Shown piece by piece: positions 35,631-45,895 of a stretch of DNA of 64,000 bases. Within the stretch, counting starts at the first letter, position 1. The number at the start of each line of letters is the position of its first letter. The notes under the pieces are model-generated. The model did not search any database. It was not told where the DNA came from and was given only the letters and a program-made list of their open reading frames with translations. The DNA is from Rhinopithecus roxellana. Taxonomy: Eukaryota > Chordata > Mammalia > Primates > Cercopithecidae. The stretch covers positions 59,405,386-59,469,385 of the forward strand of contig NC_044562.1 of the NCBI RefSeq assembly GCF_007565055.1, given 5' to 3'. The translations under genes and the position numbers were made by a program.

Positions 35631-35703
35631 CCTTAGGAGGGTGAGACTTCAACCCAGCCCGGGCAATGTAGCAAGATCCTGTCTCTACAAAAACAAACAA
35701 AAC
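35631..35703 (+). mobile_element. Partial Alu left-arm or FLAM fragment, sense
   Basis: CAACCCAGCCCGGGCAATGT and AGCAAGATCCTGTCTCTACA with an A-rich end match the second half of an old Alu left monomer. About 70 bases remain. Confidence 0.75.
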
Positions 35704-36329
35704 ATCCAGAATGTCCACCTAAAACCTTAGTGCCGCATTGAATTTAGGTGTGTGTATCTGCAGGGAGCAGAGACTGCCGCTCCAGCCGCTCCCAGGCTGG
35801 CTTCTGTCTCAACCCCAGTGCCCTGGCCTCGTCATCTTCCACGTAGGAAGCTGGGCTTTCTTGGTGGCCGCTGACAGGATAGGCTTCCATGCTTCCTTGT
35901 CAGGCTCAAGGTGTGAGTCACCATCCCAGCAAAGACAGAGCCATTTGCACAATGCAGTGTGAGCCGCCTTCCTGCCCTCCATGGGAAAGGGAGGCAGCGC
36001 TCGGGCCCCAGGTGGAAGGCGTGCCCTGGAGGAGGCTAGGCATGAGAACACTATGGCAGGAGGATCTCACATGCAACCTTGCAGGCTGCAGGAGCAGAGC
36101 TGGACACAGGCCACACAGCAGAGCCATGGAGAAGTGGTCCTCCCAGGAGTGAGCAGCCTGATAGGCATTTGATAGAGACACTTGGGGCCACAGTGTTGGG
36201 ATTACTGGAGGGAAGAGAGAAGAGGCCGACAGGCCGGTTTAGGGCATTCTGTACCACGACGAAGGATGATAGAAACTGAGCATGTTCATTGGACAACAAG
36301 CAGACCCTGCTGCAGACCCATTCTTTGTA
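35704..36329. other. HDAC4: Unique intronic sequence
   Basis: No recognisable gene or repeat was found. Confidence 0.35.
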
Positions 36330-36510
36330 CCTCTTGGTTAATACTCATATCAGCACCCTGAGATCCAAGGGTTGTCCTCCCCATTTTATGATGAAGAAAC
36401 TGGGACATATAAAACTTGCCTAAGATCTGACAACTAGTGATGAAGGAGTCTGGTTTGAATTGCACGTCTGGCTTCAGAGTCCACGGCCTTACCCACCATG
36501 CGATGCTGCT
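36330..36510 (-). repeat. MIR SINE, antisense, nearly full length
   Basis: CCCATTTTATGATGAAGAAA, ACTTGCCTAAGATCTGACAA, TCTGGTTTGAATTGCACGTC and CACCATGCGATGCTGC follow the antisense MIR consensus from core to 5' end. This is the best-preserved MIR in the window. Confidence 0.85.
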
Positions 36511-36987
36511 GCGTGAGCGTGTGTGTGTGCACGTGTGCAAGAGAGCCGTCACAGGGCACCCGCAGACAGTCTGGACACACGGTCCGCAGGGGGCTTCCGT
36601 TGGATGGGAACCCCAACCTCTGTCTTTCAGCTGAAGTTCACCAAAATGAATTGCTCAGTTTCCAGAGGTGGCGGCCTGGCATGGAGTTAGGAAATCGATC
36701 AAAGCGTTGGGGGTGGAAGGCGAGGGAGTGGTGTCATTTGGCTCCTTGAGTCTTCAGCCTTCCTTCCTGGGCTCTGACATGAGCGTCACCCTTAGATCCA
36801 GTTCTCGTTAGCTGGCTGTCAGATGCCCTCTGAGTGACTCTGACAAAGGACGGCTCACTGTGTCACTTCTCTCTTCCTCTCCTGCCCCGACAAGGCCGTC
36901 TTGCCCACTTGCAGGCTGTGATGTAGGGACCGGGGCTCACGCCATCCCACAGGCTCTGGGCTGAGGAGAAATTCCTTTTTTCTTTAA
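36511..36987. other. HDAC4: Unique intronic sequence
   Basis: A short GTGTGTGTGCACGTGTGCAA patch follows the MIR. Nothing else was recognised. Confidence 0.35.
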
Positions 36988-38870
36988 CGTTGTCAACAGA
37001 GATCTTTCCTCTTCATTAGTCTTTTTAAACAACCAGGTGTTGGTTTTGTCACTTCTGTCTGTATCTCTTTTCTGTTTCAGCAAGTTCTGTTCTTTATTAC
37101 TTCCTTTCACTTTTATGAGTTTAATTTCTGTTCATTTCTAAGCCTTTGACATGGAACCCAAATATGAGGATTTTAAAGCCATTTTCCTCTATTCATGGCT
37201 TTTGCTGCTTCGCAGGAAATTTAATGTGCGCTATCACCCAGTTGCCCTTTGGCACATAGGTAATTTATAAGTGTTTTTTGGTGGTTGTTGTTTTCTTGTT
37301 GTTTTGTTTTCGAGACAGGGTCTTGCTCTGTCACTCAGGCTGGAGTGCAGTGGTATGATCTCGGCTCACTGCAGCCTCCGCCTTCCAGGCTCAGGCAGTC
37401 CTCCTACCTCAGCCATCTGAGTAGCTGTGACCACAGTTCCACCACGCCCGGCTAATTTTTTGTATTCTTGGTAGAGACAGGGTTTCACCTTGTTGCCCAG
37501 GCTGGTCTTCAACTCCTGAGCTCAAGTGATCTGCCCCCGTCAGCTTCCCAAAGTGTTGGGGGTTACAGGCGTGAGCCACTGTGCCTGGCCAAGTGTATTT
37601 TAAGGTTTTCCTAGTTCTTTTTTGTTATTGATTTTTAGTTTAGTTGCATTATATTCAAAAAATGAGGTGATATGCTGTCAAAGTCAAGAATCAGTACCTT
37701 TATTAAAGTCTACTTTGTCTGACATTAATATTGCTATGCCAACTTTCCTTTGGTTGTTATTTGCAACGTCCATATTTTTCCGAATGTTTTATTTTCATGC
37801 TTTGCATAGCTGTATGTTTTAGATATTTCCTTGTGAATAAGCACGTGTTTGGGAATTTTTTTAGTTTATATTCTTCTATGCATTCTGGCCGTCTTTGCTT
37901 CGGAGTAGAGCCTTCAGTTTGTTTACGTAGGACGTGATTGCCTAGAATGTTGGTGTACCCACCTGCCATTTCACTGTGCCTTTCCTCCTTTGTCCTGTCT
38001 CTTCTGTGGCGTTGTTTTGCATACTATATTATTTGTCAATGTTCATTTCCATATATCCACACGTGTAAACCCTTTTCATTGTTCTTTATATGGGTGTTCA
38101 TTTTCATCTTCCCTCTGAGATCAGTTGTGAGAATGTTTTCTGGTGTCAGATGATCAGTTTTTGTTGGAAAATGACTCTTTGAAGAATGCCTGTGCTGGTT
38201 GGAGGATTCTAGTTGGACAGTGACCATCTTCTAGTACTTTTAAGCAGTCCTTCTGCACAGTGAAAGATATTACTGTTTTCTGGTTTACATGTTTCCGTTG
38301 AGAAATCACCAATCATCCTCACCGCCCTTCTTTGTAGGTGATCTCCGCTCCCCCTCCACAGCCGTTTTTGTTTTCAGCAATTTTACCTAGTGTCTTTTAG
38401 CCATTTGGGGTAGTTCTTGGCCAGGGTCCTTTCAGACGTGCTTTTGACCCGTTCAGTGTCTCCTTTCCTGTGTCTGCCTGCACATTCTGTCTCAGTGCCT
38501 TCTGTTTCTCCAGCTTCCTGCCCTTGACTTTTGAGATCATTCTGGAAATTTCCTTCTGGCCCACCTTCCTACTCAGGAATTCACTGTAACTGTGTCTAAT
38601 CCGTTAGATAATGGATTCCTTTATTTCACTTTTTGCATTTTTCAGCTCTAGAAATTCTCTTTTCAAGTTTCCAATTCATCTTCTTAAATATAGAAATCAT
38701 CATTTCTTTAAAATATATTTCTAAAACTGCCACAGGATCTTAAATTGCATTCACTTCATTTATCGTCACTAGAACACTATTGTGATTCCTCCTTCGAAGC
38801 TATTGTTTATGGGTCATGGTATACAGCAAATAAGCAACAAAGTCTCTTTCTCTTTCATTCTAGTATCTGG
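36988..38870 (-). mobile_element. Old L1 LINE, antisense, split by an Alu
   Basis: From left to right the segment follows L1 in reverse: the ORF2 part (AACCAGGTGTTGGTTTTGTC, TTTCTAAGCCTTTGACATGG), an Alu insertion at 37269-37600, the AAAGTCTACTTTGTCTGACA stretch, then the 5' part (CATTTTTCAGCTCTAGAAAT). Frames are destroyed. The Alu is younger than this L1. Confidence 0.78.
37279..37590 (-). mobile_element. Alu element (J/S type), antisense, inside an L1
   Basis: A full dimeric antisense Alu runs from GAGACAGGGTCTTGCTCTGT to GGCGTGAGCCACTGTGCCTG. Flanking ten-base repeats AAGTGTTTTT (37269-37278) and AAGTGTATTT (37591-37600) differ at one position. Confidence 0.93.
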
Positions 38871-39804
38871 AGCACCTGAGGGTCTTTTTTCTGTTGTTCG
38901 TTGTTTCTGTTGGTTTTTTCTTGTTGGTTGCCTTTTCCTCTACCCGATCGATCTGTGAATGTGTGAGTGTGTGTATTGGAGATATTATTTGCAAAATCTG
39001 CCGAGACTATTTGAGGCCTAGGATGATGACATCTTCCTCCTTAGTAGACTGAAGTTTGTTTCTACCTGGTGCTCGGGCCCCTAGCACTGAGTCATCACTT
39101 CAGTTCTGTTTCAAGGATTGCAGAGTCATTAGAAGCAGAGCTGCAGTTGTTGAGGGTCCATTTATTGTGGAGTCTCTTCTTTCCCTAGGGGTTGCTTCCA
39201 GATCCCAACCCACATTTCCCTCTGTCTCTGCTGCCCTTCAGTCCCGGGAGTTCTACTCCTGAACCTAATATCTGCAAGAGGTGGTATCAAAAGTACTGAA
39301 AATTCTTAGATGGCTGTGGGCTCTGCAAATATCAGTAGGGGAGAATCAGTCCCAAATGGCCTTTGTCTGGTCCTATAATTCTTCACTGTTTTTTTTTTTT
39401 TATCTTAGTAGTGTCATCAAGAAGATGTATTTATATTTGTCCAGATTTTGTGGTTCTTCTCTCTGCTAAGATTGGACCACATGGCCTATCTCACCTTTTT
39501 TCTTCTTTTTGCACTTGTGTTTTTTGAAGCAGTCATGTTTATTAAATATCGATATTCAGAGATTTTTGTCAAAACCAAAATTCTTCTATAAGCTGATTAA
39601 CAGTATATATGAAAGATTAGGCAATCTGAAATGAAATTAATAACTTAAGTTAATTATTAAAGGGATTATATGAGTGCTTATTCTGTTATTTACCCAGAGT
39701 TAATTGTCTACATGGATATTTTAGAGTTTTAACAGCAAGTTTATGTGAGAGTAGTTGCTTCTGTTGAGGGACATCTGAAAATACCCAGGTTCTTCTGTCT
39801 TCGT
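38871..39804. other. HDAC4: AT-rich intronic sequence, no clear repeat
   Basis: A poly-T run lies near 39388-39400. Some of it may be very old transposon sequence, but I could not assign a family. Confidence 0.35.
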
Positions 39805-40268
39805 GGGCTTATCCCACACGGGTTCTTGTTCGTGGGCTTATCCCACACGGGTTCTTGTTCGTGGGCTTATCCCACACGGGTTCTTGTTCGTGGGCTTATC
39901 CCACACGGGTTCTTGTTCGTGGGCTTATCCCACACGGGTTCTTGTTCGTGGGCTTATCCCACACGGGTTCTTGTTCGTGGGCTTATCCCACACGGGTTCT
40001 TGTTCGTGGGCTTATCCCACACGGGTTCTTGTTCGTGGGCTTATCCCACACGGGTTCTTGTTCGTGGGCTTATCCCACACGGGTTCTTGTTCGTGGGCTT
40101 ATCCCACACGGGTTCTTGTTCGTGGGCTTATCCCACACGGGTTCTTGTTCGTGGGCTTATCCCACACGGGTTCTTGTTCGTGGGCTTATCCCACACGGGT
40201 TCTTGTTCGTGGGCTTATCCCACACGGGTTCTTGTTCGTGGGCTTATCCCACACGGATTCTTGGTCTA
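39805..40268. repeat. 29-bp tandem array, 16 copies, internally identical
   Basis: Copies start every 29 bases from 39805 to 40240. The repeated segment contains GTGGGCTTATCCCAC, a five-base stem (GTGGG/CCCAC) with loop CTTAT, plus CGGGTTCTTGTTC. All units that I read are the same, and divergence appears only at the edges (last unit ACGGATTCTTGG). Each unit has two CpG, giving about 32 in 464 bases within AT-rich surroundings. Since 29 is not divisible by three, three units (87 bases) cycle through all frames, and all three + frames stay open; this is not evidence of coding. Confidence 0.98.
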
Positions 40269-40459
40269 GTGGATCCGATCGGCAGTATATCTACAGTCCA
40301 CACAAATGGAATGGTAAAATTAGTATTATTAGCATGTTGAGGTCAAACTGTTTCCAGGTACTGTTGCTTGGGTAGAGATTTGGAAGTTGACTATATTTGA
40401 AATCTAAAGAGTGACAGGTCAGTGTTTCTCCACATTATCTGTTTTCCCATAGGTAGCTT
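40269..40459. other. HDAC4: Unique intronic sequence
   Basis: Nothing recognisable lies between the array and the L2 fragment. Confidence 0.3.
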
Positions 40460-40625
40460 GATTTATTCATCCAGTCATCCACCCATCCAGTCTCTACTGC
40501 TGCTGAACTAGTCATTGCTTCAGGGTCATGGACACAGAACCCGACAAAGTTCTGCCCCTCTTTGGACCTCTCCATCTGGTAGCAGACACAGAACAGTATC
40601 AGTGGAACGATCTGAGGAAGCCAGT
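40460..40625 (-). repeat. L2 LINE 3' end, antisense
   Basis: TTTATTCATCCAGTCATCCA, GGGTCATGGACACAGAACCC, GACAAAGTTCTGCCC and GGTAGCAGACACAGAACAGT match the reverse complement of the L2 3' end in order. Confidence 0.65.
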
Positions 40626-41881
40626 GTTGGCAGTTAGCTTTCTAGATGGCCACCATCTTCTATGAAAGGAGGAGGATGCGGCTGGGGTGAAGTCCTGGCC
40701 TTCTGGGAGGGGCTGGAACCCGCCTTGGTGCTGGGTCAGTGCTCTGGGTGGCAGCCTGGCCCCAACCAGCCAGTCCTTCCCCACATGTGTTGTTCTGAGT
40801 CTCTTTCTCCTGCAACAGAATTCATAGAAAAAGCAATCCTAATTTTCTCCTTAGTCAAAACTATTAAAAAAGAAAAATCCCACAAATAAAGCCAAACCTC
40901 TGCGGAAGTAAGTTTGGGAATTCATTCTTGGATTTGTTTCTCTCCTGCTTTAAAGAGAAAGAAGCCTTCTAGAAGGAGCCCACTGAACTTGTTTGCTTTC
41001 TGTTTTCTACAGTGAACTGCTTTCTGTGGCTCTGTCTCTCTGAGAATCTGTTTCAAACTCTGAAACGCAGCTGGAACACACTCGAGATGTTCCACACAGA
41101 CTACAAAGTGATGGCATGGACTGTGCAGAACAGATGCTGTTTGCATTAAAATAAAAGACAAACATAATATTTGCATTAATCGAGAACCTTTGCAGGAGTA
41201 TTTGCAGAGAGTGGTTTATCCTTTTCCGAGAGCTGGTTACTCCTAACTACTCTCTGAGTGTAGAAAGGATAAGCAATCTTTTGCTGATTATTTCTCACAA
41301 AGAGTTGCTTTTGCCCAAGTGTGTAGCTGTTTCCAAAGACGGGCTCTCCGCCATGCAAATGTGATGTTGAGTGCAGCACAGGAAGAATAGCCCATGTGCA
41401 TGGCAGTGATTGCTGTCAGTCTTCCCTTGGGAGCTTTTTGTGTTTCAGAGTAGGATTGCTGAGCTCGTACCCTGCTTTTAGTGGTACTGAACTTTGTTTC
41501 AACAGAGTTGTGCAGAGTTACTCACACTAGGCCATATTTCAGTGGCCTCCTCTTCCTCCTTATAACGAGAAGAAGCCAAGGCCATGGCATGTTGGTATGT
41601 CGAGTGCTTTGGTGCCTGTGGGTACAATTTCAGGAAGGGCTGTCCTCAATTCTTATTTCATTAATGAAGGCTGTGTAAGAATAAAGACAAAGGAATCAGA
41701 GAAAAGAAAAAATGACGGTCTCTCAAAGAGAAGTAGAGCCCAGAAATGCATGTCATAAACCCTGCATAATTGGCTCTGAGTTTCCTCGCTGTCAGAGTAA
41801 AAAAGGAAGCCCTTTAATTTTAAGGTTTATGTTGTTCTTAAGAGGAAACCAACCAGGTGTGTTTTAAACAGTGACTTTGAA
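40626..41881. other. HDAC4: Unique intronic sequence
   Basis: No gene or transposon was recognised. An imperfect 11-base inverted repeat is at 41206-41216 and 41245-41255. Confidence 0.35.
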
Positions 41882-41882
41882 G

Positions 41883-41914
<32 letters not shown>
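41882..41914. repeat. (GC)n(AC)n dinucleotide microsatellite
   Basis: Four GC-type steps followed by about 12 AC steps form 33 bases of uninterrupted alternating purine-pyrimidine sequence, a Z-DNA-prone and length-variable tract. Confidence 0.97.
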
Positions 41915-42124
41915 GGGCGAGAAAACAAGATTACGCGTAGTCTTGGTATCTATATGAAACTTTGTATTAATTGAATATTCAGTAGTTATTAATGTGTACT
42001 TCCATAGTAGTGTTTTTGGTGCCTTAACATTGCTTCTGTCACCTGAGTCTTTCACTTGGGACATGATTTTCTTCCTTCTGAAATAACCCCTTGTTAGTTC
42101 AGCAATGGTTTCTGAATGGTAAGT

Positions 42125-42960
42125 ACTCACGCTTTGTTTATCTGAAAATGTTTTTGTTTTCCCTTTTACTCGAATGATAGTTTAGATGGGTGTAGAATTG
42201 CAGGTTGCTGTATCTTTCAGCAGTTTGAAGACATTTCATTATCTTTTGGCTATTTTTGTTGCTGTTGAAACCTTAACTCTCAATCCAATGTTCTTAGATC
42301 ATCTAACTTCCCTACCTTGGTGCTTTTAAAATCTTTTTCCATGTTTAGTGTTTAAATGTTTTATTGCACTGTGTCTAGATGTCGATTCACACTTATTTAT
42401 CCTAATTGAGACTTCGCATGCTTTTTAAATCTAAGGAGTCTTATGTCTGAATTCTGGAATGTTCTCATTTATTGTCTGTTTTAATACTGCGTTTGTACGT
42501 TTCTTCGTTCTTGAGGAACTCATACGAGGTCTGTGTTGGACCATCTTATTCTTTTACCCTTGCCCCCTCCTGTGTCTGTTCCTCTCTTTGTGCTGCATTC
42601 TGGTGAGTTCTCTAGATCTAGTTGTATCTTTATATCTAATTTGCTATTTTTTCTTTAGATCTAATCTGTTCTTCTCAGTTATAGGAAATTCATTTTATTC
42701 TTTTTAAAAACTTCTCATCTCCCATTTCCAGGTTTTTTTCCTTCATCAGTTTCTTTTCTTCATTTAACTTTTTTTTTTTTTTTGCCGTGCAGCTTGTTGT
42801 CTTTTCCGCATTGTTTAAATATTTGTGGACATTTTGGAGCCGTTTCTCGGTTTTGTTGTTCTTGCTGATTCCCACATGGTGGGTTGTTTCTATCATTCCT
42901 GATGTTCAGTTTGCCTGGTGAACTCTCCAGGAGGGTACTGGCCTCCCTCCCTCGCATCCT
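42125..42960 (-). mobile_element. Old L1 segment (5' part), antisense
   Basis: TATCTGAAAATGTTTTTGTT, GATGGGTGTAGAATTGCAGG, TTTGAAGACATTTCATTATC and GAATTCTGGAATGTTCTCAT follow the same L1M order as at 11130-11885. A poly-T run sits at 42769-42783. No intact frame remains. Confidence 0.7.
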
Positions 42961-44741
42961 TCTTTGTGTGTTTTGTGTGCTGTGGATTGTGGGGGTAGCC
43001 CTAAGGAGCTCTTTTTCTTTGTCTTCCTGGGGCGACAGGGTTTCCCAGGTTCTAGACTAGTTTTGCCCTTATTTCTAGACTTGAGATTCCAGAACTACTC
43101 AAAGAATATGAATCTGGAGGCCACATCCACAGGGACCCAGGTTTAGGGTTTTAGATTCTCACCGAAGCCTCTTCTCAGCAACCCTCTATTGCTTCCCTGG
43201 CCTGGTGGGTGGAGTTTTCCAGTTCTCTTTTCATAGACCAGACAGCCGTCCAAGAGTTCTGTCCGGACACAGGGTCTCATTTCCAGTTCTTTGTCCGAGC
43301 CAGGCTCATGGCCACCTCTCCTGCGCACCCGGGTATGCAGCCCCCCACCGGGTCCCTGGTGCCTGTCTCCAGTTCTACTGACTCTGGGCCCCAGGAACAG
43401 GCAGCTGGGCCTTAGTGCACCTGCTCGGAGTGCCTTTTGCTTTCTTTCCTTTCTGGTAATTGGGGTCTTCTCTTGAGCTCAACTCTGCCTACAATATTAG
43501 GGCGAGATTTTACTCTATCTTTGTCACTGTGTCTCTGTTCTTACAGTGGGAAGTGAGGGATCCTTATCGAGTCAGTGCAGTAAGGTTTGGGAGCCTAAAG
43601 TTCTGGTTAGCGTGCTGTGTTCTGTAGCTCTGTGTTGTGGACGTGAGGAGCCTCTGGTTTTCGAAGTGTAAAACTGACTTTTACTACAGGCGTGTGTTAA
43701 TTCAGAGTGTCAAAGCAAGGCGTGCACATTCAGCCACCGCTGTTCTCCAGTTCCTCTTTTTGTGTAATTGAGTTAAAAGGCATACCCTTCTTTCCAGTTG
43801 TCTGAATATTAAACATGACATCAGTCATAATAGTATACAGCCGTGTTCATTTTAATTCAAGATTGCCCTTCATACCCAAGTGTGGGACTTTATGGATATA
43901 AAACCAAAGAAATTTGCTTTAGATTAAGAAAGCTGCATCTTTGTTTTGTTTTGATATAATTTCTGTGTTTTCTTTGCCGTATAATTCTGATTTTTACCAC
44001 ACTAACCTAGTGGTACAAGATTTATCATGTGAGTTGCACGTTGAGTGATAGGAAGTGAATTTGTTTCCGGGACTCTAATATCTCAGGAGAAGATGAAAAT
44101 ATGTCGCGTATGAAGTGTGATGGGAATGTGTGTTGTGCCTCTGCTCTGCCGGGCACAGCGCCAGCTGCACAGGAAGCTTGCTGGGAAGTGTGCGGTGCAG
44201 GCGGCCGTGGCCAGCGGGCTCTCCATGGCAAAACCGGCGGCCGGCAAAGCGCAGGCGGTGTGTTCCTGGCAGAGAATCTGGGTCCTAAGGCTGTGTGTGT
44301 CAGGGAGGGAGGAGAGGGATGATCGGATTTCTACTTCTTCAAAATTCAAAAATAACTTTATTAAACAGAAGATAAGATATTAGGTTTTAAAATTTTGGAT
44401 AGCTCTGTTCTTAGAACTACGAAGCATTTGAAAACTTGGAAAATTGTTTAAGAAAACATTTTAACCTACTGACTGGTAAGTCGACTGCCCTCTGGTTTGG
44501 TGCAGTGTTTGTCTTTTGGCGGAGAAGCAAGGGGAGGAGGTGGCGGGCACAGACCCACCTTCCCATCCTCGAGAAGGAACTTCTGTGGGACATGAGGGCG
44601 CTTGGAGGCAACGGCTTCCTTTTTGCCCTGCTCTTTCCCTTGTGCCTTTTGATTTTTCTCTTTAACTTTCTGCTAAAACCTGAGAAATCCTCTTGGCCAA
44701 CCTGCTGATGGAGGGGAAAGTCAGAGGACTTGCTCCCACAA
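42961..44741. other. HDAC4: Unique intronic sequence with a CpG-dense spot
   Basis: No gene or clear transposon was recognised. About ten CpG are packed into 44200-44262. Confidence 0.35.
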
Positions 44742-44829
44742 CGTGGGCTGTGTTCGTGGCGATGTGGGCTGTGTCCATGGCAGGGTGGGCCGTGTCTGTG
44801 GCATAGGCTGTGTCTGTGGCACTGCGGCT
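44742..44829. repeat. Short minisatellite, about 21-bp unit, four copies
   Basis: GTGGGCTGTGTTCGTGGC-type units recur four times with drift (GTGTCCATGGC, GTGTCTGTGGC). The array is small and imperfect. Confidence 0.85.
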
Positions 44830-45581
44830 TGTGGGTGCATTTATGGGTGCTTAGTCCAGTCCTCTCAGTCCTGCAGTGTGGAGAGCATCCTGTCACCCAT
44901 TTGATGGCTGTAGACAGTGAGGCCCACACTGGTCGGCTGGCTCATGTGGCGTCACAGGCTCCTGGGAGTGGATTCCGGCTTTGATGCCAGGCAATCCTGC
45001 TCCCACACTCCTGGCCAGAATCCTGGAGCCACCATGACAAACGTCATGTGGAAACCACAAGCTGGAAAGTCTGGAAGGGGCAGAAATCCACATCCTGTCA
45101 GTGACATTAGCATAGTGAACATCCAACAGCAAGTTGCTTCTCCTGGTGGTAGCTCTATTTTTAGAAGATCAAAATAGAAGGCAATACAAAGAAATCACTG
45201 TATATTTAGAAACTGAAGTTTCTGTTGTGTAAAAGGGAATGATGGTAAGATGAAGTCAGTCTTGGTATAGGGGAAGTTGTGATGTGTAGAGTGTGTTCAT
45301 ACTGGGCATAACAGAAATGTAATAGTGATTTCTGCAGATGGTACACCTGCTTCTTAGAGGATCCAGAAAAGCTGGTTTTGTTGGAGGGAGGGGTGTGCTG
45401 GAGTACTATTGAATTAAATAATAATGATGTGATTATCTTGAATGTACATTGATACCGTTCAATAATGAGCCTTGCGCAGTGGGAGAGCATGTCCTCGAAT
45501 ACACTGAAGTAGATTGGAGCATCTCAAGCAGGAGCTAGGACTGCAGGTACTGTGTGGTTACAGCCGGGGTCAGTGCCTGGA
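44830..45581. other. HDAC4: Unique intronic sequence
   Basis: No recognisable gene or repeat was found. A perfect MEF2-type site is at 45155-45164. Confidence 0.35.
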
Positions 45582-45595
45582 GAATGGAAATCTTT

Positions 45596-45881
45596 TTATT
45601 TTTATTTTTTATTTTTATTTTTGGAGGCAGGTCTTGCTCTGTCACCCAGGCTGTAGTGCAGTGGTATGATCTTGCTCAAGAGATCCTCGTTCCTCAGCCC
45701 CCCGAATAGCTGGGGGGCTACAGTCGCGCCACCATACCCGGCTGATTTTCTTGTATTGTTGGTAGGGACAGGGTCTCATTACGTTACCGAGGCTGGTCTT
45801 GAATCCTGACCTCAAGCAATATTCCCGCCTCATTCTTCCCAAAGTGTTAGGATTACAGGCATGAGCCACTGCACCTGGCTG
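45596..45881 (-). mobile_element. AluJ-type element, antisense, with internal deletion
   Basis: The antisense Alu runs from GGTCTTGCTCTGTCACCCAG to AGGCATGAGCCACTGCACCT. The left arm lacks about 25-30 bases between the GATCTTGCTCA junction and AGAGATCCTCG. Flanking repeats GAATGGAAATCTTT (45582-45595) and GAATGGAATCTTT (near 45883-45895) mark the target site. Confidence 0.92.
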
Positions 45882-45895
45882 GGAATGGAATCTTT

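Noticed and set aside
39805..40268. CRISPR-like array of 29-bp repeats
   Set aside because: The copies are directly adjacent with no spacers and lie in primate DNA, so it is a minisatellite.
39745..40375. Three overlapping + frames of 161-190 codons with a regular peptide repeat
   Set aside because: All three frames encode the same 29-residue cycle because three 29-bp units make 87 bases. There is no independent coding evidence.
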